A DNA stretch of 64,000 bases from Eupeodes corollae. Its lineage: Eukaryota; Arthropoda; Insecta; Diptera; Syrphidae. How positions within the stretch are numbered: position 1 is the stretch's first letter; each line of letters opens with the position of its first letter. The DNA is taken from assembly GCF_945859685.1 (NCBI RefSeq), contig NC_079148.1, forward strand, positions 144,643,133 to 144,707,132. Reading direction: 5' to 3'. Positions 10,241 through 22,200 of this stretch are shown piece after piece. A model generated the notes under the pieces. That model did not search any database. It was not told the origin of the DNA and worked only from the letters and a program-made list of their open reading frames with translations. Both the position numbers and the translations under genes were made by a program.

Positions 10241-12959
10241 AAATATTTTGCTGAAATATTCTAGCTGACTAATATTTGTATCAGTTTTGTTGTATTTAAA
10301 AAAAGGTAGTTTTCTATTTATCCAGACTTTTTTTAATTAAAGGGAGTTTTTTTAGATACAGTTCCTTGCCTTTATGACAGCTGTTACTGGATTTAAGCTC
10401 AGTTTGGTTTTTTGTTTCATTATGAGCGTTTTGAGCTTTTGACGGTGTCACCAAGATCGTGGTATTTTTCACTTTTCCGGATTATTTTTTGTGGTTTTAT
10501 GTTAAGAAGATATTTGACTCGTTATTTATTACATGAGGCCCCAAAAGCTGCAAGAAGTGGTGAATAATTGGACTTCTCGGCTGGAATTTATTCAAAACAG
10601 AAATTGCATTTAAATTTTTGATAGCAAATTATTACGCAGGTGTAATTTCAAATATTTTAATAGCTTCTATTTTTAAACATACTCTTTAAATACGGGAGCA
10701 AGATAGTGCGAGCCTTCAGCTGGCATTTTATTATAAATTTCTTTTGTAGTCTTTTTTGTAGTTTTGAAGTATTTTTTCACACTTTGGTATTATTATCTGT
10801 AAACAACATTTATTTGAAATCAATCGTTCTTGTGGTATAGATAATGAAAAAGGGTATTCCGAAAGTAAGTGCACACAGCTCTTGCAAACAATGCCTTTAG
10901 ATTCTAGGGATCTTGAAGGAAATAGAAATTTCAAAATTTTCAGTTCGACAAGGATTACATTTAAAATTGCTGCGAGCAATGCCAGAATGTGTATTATGCC
11001 GAATCCGAACAATGAAAAAAGCCCTTTTTAATTTCAAAATTTGATTGCTTCTTGGTCTTGCTTATAACTTGGGCATAGTGTTTTCAAGAAAAAAAAATAG
11101 GGATTGATTCTTCCAATTGCTCAATAAAGGAGCTGGATAGAAATTGAAAGTCTAAAAAGCAGTTTACCAAATTTGTAAACTGATACTCATTCCGCTTACT
11201 CGCATTAAATAAAAAGCCTCTCTAGCATCTTGCAAATAAATAGAAATGATACCATTTGGTGGTTCGGGTACAAATTACGATTAAGCGGTTATAATTCATT
11301 TCCTCTCTTAGCTTCTGAATACGAATATAATATGTTCGGATCGAAGACAAGATGATGAATTTTCCAAAAATCCCTTGTTAACAAATAAATTTAACTTTTG
11401 AATTTCGTAAATATACACATAAATTGTTATTTCAGCAAAATTCAAAAACATCAAATCAATCATTGTTTTTTAGATATCCGCACAACCCTACGACGAACCG
11501 CCATAAATAAAACCCTTAAAATTCAAGTTAAACATTACATTCATCAATATAAGTAGGAATAAATATTTTAACTCTTTTTGCACATCCCTATAATACCTAT
11601 AACCTACACAAATAACCCTATTTGTAACCTTTTCGTTGTATCTAATCTCCTTTTAGATATACAAAATTTATTGATTCACAATGCATATAGATACAAAAGC
11701 AAAAGATTTAACCCTTTTAACTTATGTTTATGTTACAACAACATCAAAACCAACAACAAAAACAGCAACAATAATAATAATTGTAAGCTAAGCAAGCAAT
11801 TTATCACTAGACATTAATTAATTTCTTGCTCCACACATCTCCACACACAACACCACAAGTAGATACACAATATCAAACATAGCATTCACATTAAATCAAA
11901 CAGTTTTGCCCACTGTTCTTTCCTCGCCAAATGTATGTTCCTATCATACAAATGCCGCACCATCCATAAATCTAACTTTAAATGGAACGCAACAAAACAT
12001 ATGCTTTTGCTTTAGCTGCTGTTGCCGCATCTAAACTCTCACACTTTGTGTATGACATACACACAACATGCAATAAAATATATATTATTTCTGTATATGA
12101 ATATTGCAGGAAACAACTTATATGCAAATGTTTTGCAAATATATACAAAAAACTAAATAAGAAGAGAAATATCTAGATACATTTGTATATAGGTAAATGA
12201 TGCGTATATCATCAAAAGTATAATAATCTTGGTTAGGTTATAATTCCAGGGAATATAAATATATTGTACACAAAACTATGTATATTTTTGTATATGTAGT
12301 AAACGGTGTTATTTCTAATTATTATAGGCATACATGCATTCTATTAATGAATGTAATTAATATAAAATAATCTTAAGCAATTAATATGCGGGACACGTTT
12401 ATAGCCTTGGTAACTGACCATTAGCTGAAAAACACAGTGTTGGAAGAAAGTTTTCGAACGACCTGTTTATCGGTTTGACACAGGCTTCAAAACCAAGAAC
12501 CTCTGAGACGATTTAAACAAATATCAATTTGTGTTCATACTTTTTTAAAGCATATTTCATTCACATAAACTTTTTAAACCTTGTCTAAATCAAGACAGTA
12601 GTTTCCTTAAACCTTGTCTAAATTTAAGACAGTCGCGCGTCTAACGAACAAACGTCTTTATAAGTGGTCTTTTTGATTATAAACTGTGTAACTTAAGATA
12701 CCTGAACTTAACATAAACGACGATTAATTGTCTCAGATATTCTCAATAGCTTGAAGTACTTAAGTAAGACCCTGTCTAACTAAACGATCGGTTTAGGGAA
12801 TTCATAAAACTAATTAAGGAATTTTTAAGTGTAAGTTATTAATTTTAAACTATATTTCGTTCTTAAAAGTAGTCATTTCCTCTATAAGCTTTTTCATTTT
12901 AAATATTTTTAAATGTCACTTTTTAACTGAAAGTTAAGGTAGGTTTTAACTTAAGTTTC
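10241..12959. other. Non-coding AT-rich stretch with a scrap of family A
   Basis: Near 10855-10975 the text TTCCGAAAGTAAGTGCACAC, then GATTCTAGGGATCTTGAA and TTTCAGTTCGACAAGG resembles the tail of repeat family A (5200-5290). The rest, including 11480-12380 with many AACAACA and ATACAAA words, shows no coding signal. Two nearly equal words, AACCTTGTCTAAAT, lie near 12578 and 12609. Confidence 0.45.
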
Positions 12960-15000
12960 TTTGAATGCTTTCATTTTGAATTAAATTGAATAAAACTTAA
13001 AATCATTTTAAAATTTGATCACAAATAGGGCTGAACACACTCATTGAAAATAACCGATTTTTGTATAATAATAATATTTTTTAATCGCATTTTATTGAAA
13101 AAAAGTTTGGAATTGAACTCAATAATAAGAAATTAAATAGGTTGGATTAGCTGTCATTTAAGTTTGTGGGAAACCAATTTTTATTCTGACATTTTTGGGT
13201 TTCGAAACATATCATCTACATTTGTATAACTTGGAGTTTATTTTCGCTTTTCCAGAAGCAAAATTGTATATAAACTGTGTTTTATTTAAGGCTTAGGGAT
13301 TTATTTATCTAAAACTTATCAAATGGATTAGCATATTAAGACATTGTCAAAATATATAATCGTTAAAGGGAATAGAATTCAATTGAATGACGTAGACATT
13401 TTGAAAAACAAAAATCTTAGATTCATATAACTCAACAATTAACAATACCCTTATTATCTATAGCCTATCATTTTGTTCATATTTTATAAAACCTCAGGAT
13501 TTGTTCATTAAATATATTTCTAGAAACTCACAAACAAAACTTTGTTCAAATGTATAAAACAAAAACAAATAGTTTTGTCTATGCAAGCAATTTATGAATA
13601 TATTTCACTGAATGCGTTCACTGCGAAATCAGTTGAATCTTATTTAAACTTGATCAGAAATAGGACTGAACACACTAATTAAATAATCGGTGCTTTTATG
13701 AATTAATTTTTCAATTGCAATTCATTAAATAAACCTAAGTATTCAATCGAAGGCTCAGAAATTTAATCGGTGGTAAAACTGTCATTTAAGTTTCTAGGTA
13801 CCTGGCTTGAAAATACCTAACTCATTGTTGAACATCAATTTTTATTTGGTTGCATACAAAACATTTAACATAATTTAAAATAATCCTTCGTTTTGTGTAG
13901 TTTATGCAGAAAATCGATTTCCATATATTGCTGTATGCATTCATTGAGAAATGTGGCCGAACGCACTCATGCAGTAATCGAATTTTTTTTAAAGGAAACG
14001 TTCAGATTTACTGTGGTTTAAGGTTGAAGACCCGTCAATCAAAAAAACTGAATTCATTCTTTAAAATCCATTCAAAATCCTGAACTTTTGTGAAAATTTG
14101 TAAAACAGGGCATTCAATTGTTGTAAAAAAAGTTAATCCTGACTTTAACAATAAACTTTCTATTTTCTTATTTATATTTTACGATAACTGGTTCTAGTTA
14201 GATATTTCCTTAATTTTGTTCTAACCTCAGGATTCTAACAGATAATTACTTCTAGAAACTTAGAAACAAGAAAAATAATGTTTTGTGCATAGTTTGCGCA
14301 AAAAATCAATTTCCATATTGCACTGAATGTATTCATTTAAAAAATTAATGAGAAATGGAGTTAAACGCACTCATTAAATAATTTAAGTGGAAAAATGAAA
14401 TCATAAGATTAACTGTGGCTTAATGTTGAAGGTTCATGGTTCAAAAGTACTTAAAACGTTATTGAAAGTCAATTGTTTTGTTAAATAATATGCAGTCATT
14501 CAATTCCTCGTTTGTAGAATCATTAGACTACGTAAAATATTTACCTAACGTCTATTTAAAACTTCCATTTATCAAATAAGAGGTATTCAACCACCTAGCA
14601 ATTTCAAGACACTGTTTAAGTAGACAATCGTTAAAGAGAATCGAATTCAATCATCATCCCGAACTTAATAATGGTCTTTTTCCTTATACCCTATTTTTTA
14701 TAAATATAATAGCTAAATACCCTTATCAACTAAAGATTAAATTGGATGTTTATTTAATTTTACTAACCCTCAAAAATCTATCTTTATCATAGAAAGAAAA
14801 CTGAAGAAAGATTTTGTGTTGTTTAATTTATGCAAAAATTCAATTTATTGATTTCAATGAATGCATTCATTAGAAAATCAGGCTGAACGCACTCATTCAA
14901 TTATTAGTTTTTTTGTTCAGTTTTATGTCATCAAAATCAGTTTAATGTTTAATAAGTGATATAGAAATTTTATCGGAAGATTAGCTGTGGTTTAAGATCC
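12960..15000. repeat. Diverged long-unit tandem array
   Basis: A block reading roughly TGAATGCATTCATTNAGAAAT followed by CTGAACGCACTCATT and a run near AATCGNTTTTT recurs. The CTGAAC-type word starts at 13031, 13666, 13957, 14361 and 14883 (spacings 635, 291, 404, 522). Upstream of it GTTTATGCA(GA)AAAATC-ATTTCCATAT recurs in three units. Units differ by large indels, so the array is old. No reading frame or RNA structure supports a gene here. Confidence 0.65.
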
Positions 15001-15039
15001 CTGATTTAGAAAAGCTTTACTTATTGTTGCAAGCCAAAT

Positions 15040-15800
15040 TCAGATCGGATATGTCAAAGTTTACACGCTTAAGCTCCGGTTGAACTTTAGTTAACGCACC
15101 GCAAAAGTCGAGATAATAAACGTTTAAAAAACGCGTAACTACGGATCAAATGTTGTGCGATTTAGTTTTTCAGGTCGTAAGAGTTAATTAAACATTTAAA
15201 AATGTAAAAGTGTCTTCAACATTTTAAATGACAAAACAATCAACGCAGGTGATTAGTAAGCCCAGTGTCATTTGACAAGATTTTTCTAAGAAAACCAATG
15301 CACAAAGCTGAATAACCAATCTGTGGGTTAGAGAACTAATCAGTAGGTTAACCGGAATTTAGGATAAATGCATCTAGTTCAAACATTTTTAAGTGATTTT
15401 TGAAAATCAGTGTGTATTCTGAAATCTATAGGATGGACAAAATTTGTATAACACGGATTAAATTATGGGCCATAGTTGCTCAATTTTAGCAAAGTTCTAT
15501 TACATAAGGGTTCTGTTGCATTGTAAAATACCGACTCTTCATTCAATACTGAAGTTTATTTCAGAAATGTATGTGGTTTAAAACAGGTTTAACTGTAGTT
15601 CAAAGGTCGTTTGTGTTATAAATCCCGGTTGAACCTTAAACTTATCGAAAAAGTCGAGTAAAATAATACTTAAACCATGGTTTACATGTTGAACTATTAG
15701 ATTTAGTTTTTAAGTTCTTAAATTAGAGTTCTTACTAGAAAAAGGCAACTTTAGACACATTTTAAAACATAAAAAGACAGTTTTCAAAAGTTGAAGCATG
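15040..15800. repeat. Direct duplication, period about 548 bp
   Basis: TCCGGTTGAACTTTA, then AAAAGTCGAG, TTTAAAAAACGCGTAACTACGG-like text and GATTTAGTTTTTCAGGTC begins at 15075. A diverged copy begins at 15623 (TCCCGGTTGAACCTTAAA, AAAAGTCGAGTAAAATAATA, ATTTAGTTTTTAAGTTC). It may continue the array to its left. Confidence 0.55.
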
Positions 15801-16299
15801 AAAAAGTGTTTCAAAAATCCATATGTTAAGTCAGAAAAGAATTTATGGGCTTATAAAGTTTGAACTTTCATCTTACATTATTAGACTGGGCACTAGTTTT
15901 AGCTATTTTTACTCATAAAGAAATTGGTTTCTAGGTGATTTTTTGCCAGTTCTTTATATATTTTCTTACATTACTTGCAAATTCATTTAAGGTCACTTGG
16001 TTGGTGGAACATTACGTGAAGTGAAACGAGTGTTAAAGTGAAGTGGAGAGAAGAAGTGTAAAACCAAGCTATTAAATCTTTGAAATTTCTGTAAACTTTT
16101 TTCCTAAAAGACTTCTACAAATTCAACTTTCTCGTTTAAATTGGCTTGTTAAAGTTTAAAAACTGCAGAATAAAACATTTTTTTTTCAGAACTTTCAATC
16201 CTTACTGTTATCTATCCTTGCTATTAAAATGCAATATATGCCTAACACAGTAGCAAAGCCATTAGCAAATACCAATTAACACTAAAACTACCTAACGCA
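15801..16299. other. AT-rich spacer before GC-richer island
   Basis: Nothing supported except a purine-rich stretch at 16010-16060 (GTGAAGTGAAACGAG, GTGAAGTGGAGAG). Confidence 0.4.
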
Positions 16300-17477
16300 A
16301 CCTCGTCGTCGTTGGCGTCATCGTCGTTAGTCGTTCCTTAGTTAGTTGGTCGAACAAGTTAAAACAAAAAGCCAAACACCAGTTAGAAGAATCTAATCAA
16401 ATGATATAGCATTTAAGATGAAAGCTCTAAGAGAGTATCGAAAGAGCGAAGGGGTCTAGAGGGATAACAGCTAGTTTAGTGGAATAGGCTAACGAGATAA
16501 TAACGATTGAATTGAAAATCAATAAATAAATTACTTAATTACCATTCACGCCAGATGCAGAAATACCATGAAGTAGCAGCAGCAGCAACCAAACCAAAAA
16601 CATAAAAATGAAAGACCAGTTTGATTCACAAATTACCAACAAACAGAATCAACAAAATCGACGCTAAGAAAAACAAATATGGAACGAATAACATAACTGC
16701 CCTCACATCAGCAGAGGGTGGAAGAAAGGAATGAAGGAAAAACCCAGGGTAAGATACAAGCACACAACTTCTCCGCATAAGTCAAAGCAAAGAGCAAAAT
16801 AGTTGTCGTCATCGTCATCATCATCATAGAAGTTAAGTCAAGCCAAGCCGAACCAAGTCAAGCCAAGCCAAACCAAGCCAATCCAAGCCGTCGGATATAA
16901 TAATTGCTTAGTGATCCGCTGCTGCAATAGACAGAACGTCTACCATTATGCACTTTTGACAGGCGACAGGCCTAGGGGCAAGGATAACAAGTTCTGTCCG
17001 AGTCCGAATCCAAGTCTGATGCCGATAGCCCCATGTCGATGCCGATGCTGATGTCGATGCCAATTCGAATCGAACCATGAATGGCGTCAGCGTAAAAGCT
17101 ACATTGATTCTAAAACGCCAAAGTCACCGTGTCCCATATGTACAAACTATACATTTAAAGTCGAAGTCTAACGTCGAAGTAGGAGTCAAAGTCGAAGCCG
17201 GTACGACATCGGCATCGGAGCTCTCGGCTAATAGCATGACTTGCATTACACACTCGTTTGCTTTTGTAATAGCTGTCTTCGTCATCGTCGTTGTAGAAGT
17301 TGTTTTCGTTCCGTTTGGCTCCGTTACGTCCGTCTCTCTGCTGACGCATTGCCCCATGGAACTGTTTTACCGACATATCGAGATACCGACATACCTCATA
17401 CCCATACTTCGGTGCAATGTGCACATGTCGATGGAATATCATATCCACCGGACCTGACAGGTGATGATTGACAACAG
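16300..17477 (+). other. Candidate 5' UTR exon ending at a consensus splice donor
   Basis: This island is richer in GC than its surroundings and carries exon-like and UTR-like simple repeats: (C)AAGCC words at 16838-16890, GATGTCGATGCC words at 17015-17060 and GTCGAAGTC words at 17158-17205. It ends in ACAACAG|GTAAGT with the donor GT at 17478-17479, a full match to the metazoan 5' splice consensus. The open frame 17077-17457 has no family signal and looks like chance or an upstream ORF. The transcription start is not placed. Exon status is inference from composition, donor and the possible coding exon 0.65 kb downstream. Confidence 0.35.
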
Positions 17478-18142
17478 GTAAGTTGTTTTTTTTAACGTTG
17501 TGTTGTTTATCGCTGAGCAACAAAACGCAACGGAAAAACGGAAAAGATACGAGAAAATGAAAATGCGTTACACTTTTTTTTCACATACTTTTAAATTCCT
17601 TATTTAGACGTTAGTGAGTATTATGACGACGACGATGGTATGTTGGCTGAACCCTGATGAGCTTATTGATGTAATTTTAGAACATCGCATTAAATTTCCC
17701 AGATATCATCACTTTCACGCGACCAAAGGAATTACAAGCCGTGATGTCGTGTTGTGTCTGATGTGTGGTGTAGAGTGGCCTGGTGTGGCATGGCCATAGG
17801 GGCAATACGCTTTATGCACTCAAGTTGTTTTGTTATGTTATGAAAAGGCTTAGTTTACACTTTCGTTTTTTTTTTTATTATTATTATTTTGTTCCTATTT
17901 CTATATTTTCTCTATTTTTGTTTTGTTAAAAAATAGAAAAAGAAATAAACGTTCTGGAGGTTGTTTGGAGCGCACTATGGTGGATTTGGTGTCGGTATTT
18001 TTGTTGTGTTTTATGGTAGATAGAATTGCATTTCACTTTCGCTGGAATTATATTATTATATACTTTAACGGGGGCAGCGCAATGCAGTTTTTAATGTTGT
18101 AGAAGGGAAGTGGCATTTGTCCAGAACCAGATCCACTGCACC

Positions 18143-18194
18143 ATGACTATCAACGGTAATGGCAAACAACGCCAGCGTCCGTCATCAGAACACG
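18143..18194 (+). CDS. Candidate first coding exon (17 codons plus one base)
   Basis: ACC-ATG opens a short frame MTINGNGKQRQRPSSEH that runs into CACG|GTAAGG, a good splice donor with GT at 18195-18196. Codons are mixed and GC-richer than the surroundings (CGC CAG CGT CCG TCA TCA), as in real coding sequence, and the ATG has a fair Kozak context (CACC). Possible 3' splice acceptors just upstream are TTTTTAATGTTGTAG (AG at 18101-18102) or GTAGAAG (AG at 18104-18105). With the donor at 17478 this would make an intron of about 625 bp. I do not recognise the protein. The next exon, which must continue in phase 1, is not seen and could lie outside the window. Confidence 0.35.
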
Positions 18195-18195
18195 G

Positions 18196-18850
18196 TAAGG
18201 TAGGTAGGTAAATAGATTAATGTTTTACAAAAGACAGCAAATTGGTTTTGAGTGAAAATTAATGAATTTAGAGTGCATCGTATAGAACACGAATATGCGC
18301 CAGAAATATACCTTTATTCAGTATACGCGAAAACATTATAAAGGAGATATAAGTAAATTTATAAATTTCTATAAACAAATTATATTCAGTATATAGAGTA
18401 TAGTAAAATATTCTTCTAACAAAGTGCATTTTAGATTAAATATGCGAAACGTACACAGAATTGATTGGAACTTTTGGTTGCATAAAAGGATCAAGATTGA
18501 ATTTGATCCACGATATTGAATTTTGACTTTCATTCAGAGAGAAAGAGGTAGAATTTCATATTTTTACCGTCATTGTAGTTGATACCATTAAGGAAGGTCC
18601 TTGGAAATGTATGTATGCATTTTATGTAATAAATTGTTTTCTAATTTTTATGGATGGCGAAAGTTTTTAAACAAAAAATAACAAAAATTAACGTTGTTTG
18701 AATAACCAGCATTCAATGTTCAGTCTTTAAAGCAATCATTAATATATTACTGCATAAAGTAGAACTAGTCTCTAATTTACAGGCCTAGAAGAACTTACCG
18801 CTTTATAAGCCCTCATCTTATTAATTTCGCTCAGATATAGTCAAAAAGTT
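18196..18850. other. Presumed intron, AT-rich
   Basis: Starts with GTAAGG followed by three GTAG words. No other feature. Confidence 0.35.
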
Positions 18851-18854
18851 TAAT

Positions 18855-19491
18855 TTACAGTCAGAGAGAACAGATATAATATTACAGTCACAAGTAGCAG
18901 TTTTCTTTTTCTTACAGTTAGTGTTTTACAGAAATTATCACGGTTACAATTTGTATGGTAGTCCAAGACAATGGATGTTCCGTTACAGAGTTTTATGGAA
19001 AACATTTCTTTATTACCGCTTCAAATTTACAGTCAGAGAGAACAGATGTAATATTACAGTCACAAGTAGCAGTCTTCTTTTTCTTGCAGTTAGTGTTTTA
19101 CAGAAATTATCACGGTTACAATTTTTATGGTAGTCCAAGGCAATGGATGTTCCGTTACAGAGTTTTATGGAAAACATTACTTTATTACCGCTTCAAATTT
19201 ACAGTCAGAGAGAACAGATGCAATATAACAGTCACAAGTAGCAGTCTTCTTTTTTCTTACAGTTAGTGTTTTACAGAAATTATCACGGTTACAATTTTTA
19301 TGGTAGTCCAAGGCAATGGATGTTCCGTTACAGAGTTTTATGGAAAACATTACTTTATTACCGCTTCAAATTTACAGTCAGAGAGAACAGATGCAATATT
19401 ACAGTCACAAGTAGCAGTCTTCTTTTTCTTACAGTGGATTTTCGATTACAGTGTTTTATGGAAAATATTACATTATTACCGCTTGAAAACG
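18855..19491 (+). repeat. 172-bp tandem repeat, about 3.6 copies
   Basis: TTACAGTCAGAGAGAACAGA starts units at 18855, 19027, 19199 and 19372, giving periods of 172, 172 and 173 bp. Units differ at only a few positions (e.g. GATATAAT, GATGTAAT, GATGCAAT), so this amplification is recent. The fourth unit has an internal deletion after CTTTTTCTTACAGT and ends near 19491. Each unit contains CTTCTTTTTCTTACAGTTAG, a polypyrimidine tract plus AG. The long open frames across the units merely reflect the repeat. Confidence 0.9.
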
Positions 19492-20759
19492 CAGACATTT
19501 TTGTATGATTACAGTATTAGAAATAATTGTCACTTAATAAGGATCAGATCCGAAATTTTTTTTAATTATTATCCTGAAATTGTAGACCTTGAAAGGCAGA
19601 AGAAGTAGTTTCTCTTCTTATTACAGTGTTTGTTGAAAATTATAATCAAATTGCAGTTTGGCACAAAAGGTTTTAACAAACTTAAATTCTTATCTCAGTT
19701 TTAACTTCACAGTGCAAATTGTACCTTTTTACAGTATGGGACATTAGTTTCTTTAAATTATAAGAACAAATTTCCATTTTATAAGTCTAAGAGAAAAACA
19801 GATTGAATTTCCGAGCCAAATTTTAACTCTTCACTCCATATGCAAAGTTACAGACTTTTTACAGTCTTAACAGATTTAAGTTACAGAAAAGGAGTAGACA
19901 GAAAGTATTTGTCACTTAATATCAATAAGAGCTGAAAAATGTAATAACATGTGTCTTTCAGTAGCAAATGTTAACAGTCTTATTTTTGTACAGTGCTTGA
20001 TGCAAACTGTAACCAAATTACAGTCTTCGACATAGGATGTCAAGTTTTCTAACTTTTCAATGATGACAAAGTGTTGAATTAAAAAAAAATACTATATTAA
20101 AAGAGGAGAATGTACGTGTATCTTAATTATAGCATTAGAACGGATTGCCACTTAACAAGCGTTCCAATAACAAATATTTACTGGCATCTGAAGTATGGTA
20201 ATTATAATGTCACACAGCGCAAGTCATCAGATGTTTTTTAGTTACAGTCTTCTATGGAAAACATTCCTTAATTACGGTCTTAAAAAAAAATATATTTTCA
20301 ACTACAGTATGTGAAGAAATTAAACTCAATAATAATCAAAGCTAAACAAAAATTACTAACCTTTAGTCTGTAATAATACATTTCAGCAGTCACGAGTATC
20401 ATCCTCGTTTCTGTTACAGTGTTTCAAGGAAAAAATATTTATTTAATAGTTTGCGAAATAAGATGCCAATAAATAATAATCTGTAGGGCAGATATTTTTA
20501 AAATACAGTGTCAGATAGCATAATTTCTTAATTACAGACATTTATAGCAAGCATTACATGTTAATTAAATTTCTCTTAATTACAGTGTTAGAGGCAATGG
20601 ATAATAATAATTCAAAATTTTCAAGTCGAAGATAACAATTGTCAGTATATTAGGTTACAGCAATCTGAGAAAGAACATATGTATATCTATTTTCTGTTAC
20701 AGTGTTTGACATAAATTAAAACTAAATTACAGTCTAGGCGTAACAGCAGATGTTTCATT

Positions 20760-22185
20760 TAACAGACTTTGAAAGCAAACATTGAATTTTTCATATATAA
20801 GAAAATACTTATCTTTAAATTACAGTAATGGAACCAATGGTCCGTTTAAAATAATCTTAGCTAGAATAATTTACAATTTAATATTCTGAGATAGCAGAGG
20901 TCATCAAATTCAAATTAAAACTATAAGAAACCTTCTAATTACAGCGTTTGATCGCTAACATTACAAAACTACCATCTGACATGAAAATATTACAGTTTTA
21001 TGACTGAGACTCAAAAAATAACTTTTTTTCTTGTTCAAACCGAAAGTTTTGGTGTTCAGAATTGCTGAAACATGATCTTATGTATCGTAAATATTGTCTG
21101 AAGCTGGGAAAGATTCGAATTTATGTCAGCAAGCTAACATTTAATAAGTATCTCATCAAGTATAGTACCACATAGCATAGTTTATTATTTACAGATTTTG
21201 ATAGCAACCATTATATTGTCAATATCTTAGAAAATACAATTTTCTAAATTTCAGTGTTAAAGTTAATCGTCACTTCATAAGAGTAAGAGATAGAATAATG
21301 CATAATTTCACTACACGAGATAGCAGATGTGATTAAATTACGGTAACAAGTACGAGAATTTTTCGAATTACAGTGTTCGATGGTTTAGACATTTTAGATG
21401 AAAAAATGTCACTATATTACACTTAAATGGCGGAGAAGTCATTACAAAAATAGTAAGTATAAGTAATAGCAGATTCTCCTGGTAACAGACTTTGAAAGCA
21501 AATATTAAATTTTTCATATATAAGAAAATACTTATCTGTAAATTACAGTAATAGAAATGATGGTCCGTTTAAAAGAATTATAGGTAGCAAAATCTACAAT
21601 ATAATATTTTGAGATAGAAGAGGTCATTAAATTACAGTTAAAACTAACAGAAATCTTCTAATTACAGTGTTTGATCGTTAACATTAAAAAACTACCAACT
21701 GAGATAAAAAAATAGCATTCTATTACAGTTTTAGGACTGAGACTCAAGATAAACATTTTTCTTGTCCAGTACAAAGGTTTTGGTGCTCAGATTTGCTTAA
21801 ACATGATCTTATGTATCGTAAATATTGTCTGAAGCAGGGAAAGATTGAAATGTATGTCAGCAAGCTAACATTAAATTAGGATCTTTTTTAGTACACTACC
21901 ACATAGCAGAGTTAATTATTTACAGACTTTGATAGCAAACATTATATTGTCAAAATCTTAGAAACTATAATTTTCTAAATTATAATGTTAAAACTGATCG
22001 TCACTTTATAAGTGTAAGAAGTGAAATAATTCACAATTTTACAGCCCAAGAAAGCAGATAGGATTAAAAAACGGTGACAAGTAAAAGAATTCTTCTAATT
22101 ACAGTGTTCAATGGTAAACCTAACAATATGAGTTGTCTGAGATGAAAAAATGTCACTATATTACAGTCAAAAGACGGAGAAGTCA
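20760..22185 (+). repeat. 723-bp tandem duplication inside the satellite
   Basis: TAACAGACTTTGAAAGCAAA begins at 20760 and again at 21483. The two halves then stay aligned: TTTTTCATATATAAGAAAAT, GGTCCGTTTAAA, CTTATGTATCGTAAATATTG and AAAAATGTCACTATATTACA occur in both in the same order. Divergence is clearly higher than in the 172-bp array, so this duplication is older. Confidence 0.85.
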
Positions 22186-22200
22186 GATAAGCTCTTATTA

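Larger units (their letters stand above)
18850..22200 (+). repeat. 3.3-kb complex satellite rich in TTACAGT
   Basis: The whole stretch is built of diverged units in which TTACAGT, ATTACAGTGTT or close variants recur every few tens of bases to about 150 bases. A secondary word, AGAAATAATTGTCACTTAATAAG, recurs in diverged form near 19525, 19900, 20140, 21255 and 21990. The recent 172-bp array and the 723-bp duplication are nested in it. The repeated words all face the same way. No protein-coding signal and no TE domain found. Confidence 0.75.

Noticed and set aside
17077..17523. 126- and 122-residue frames on both strands
   Set aside because: Composition follows GTC/GAC simple repeats; no domain, and both strands are open at once, so coding is unlikely.
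18921..19608. Overlapping 70-103-residue frames with repeated sequence
   Set aside because: They are translations of the 172-bp tandem repeat and have no family similarity.
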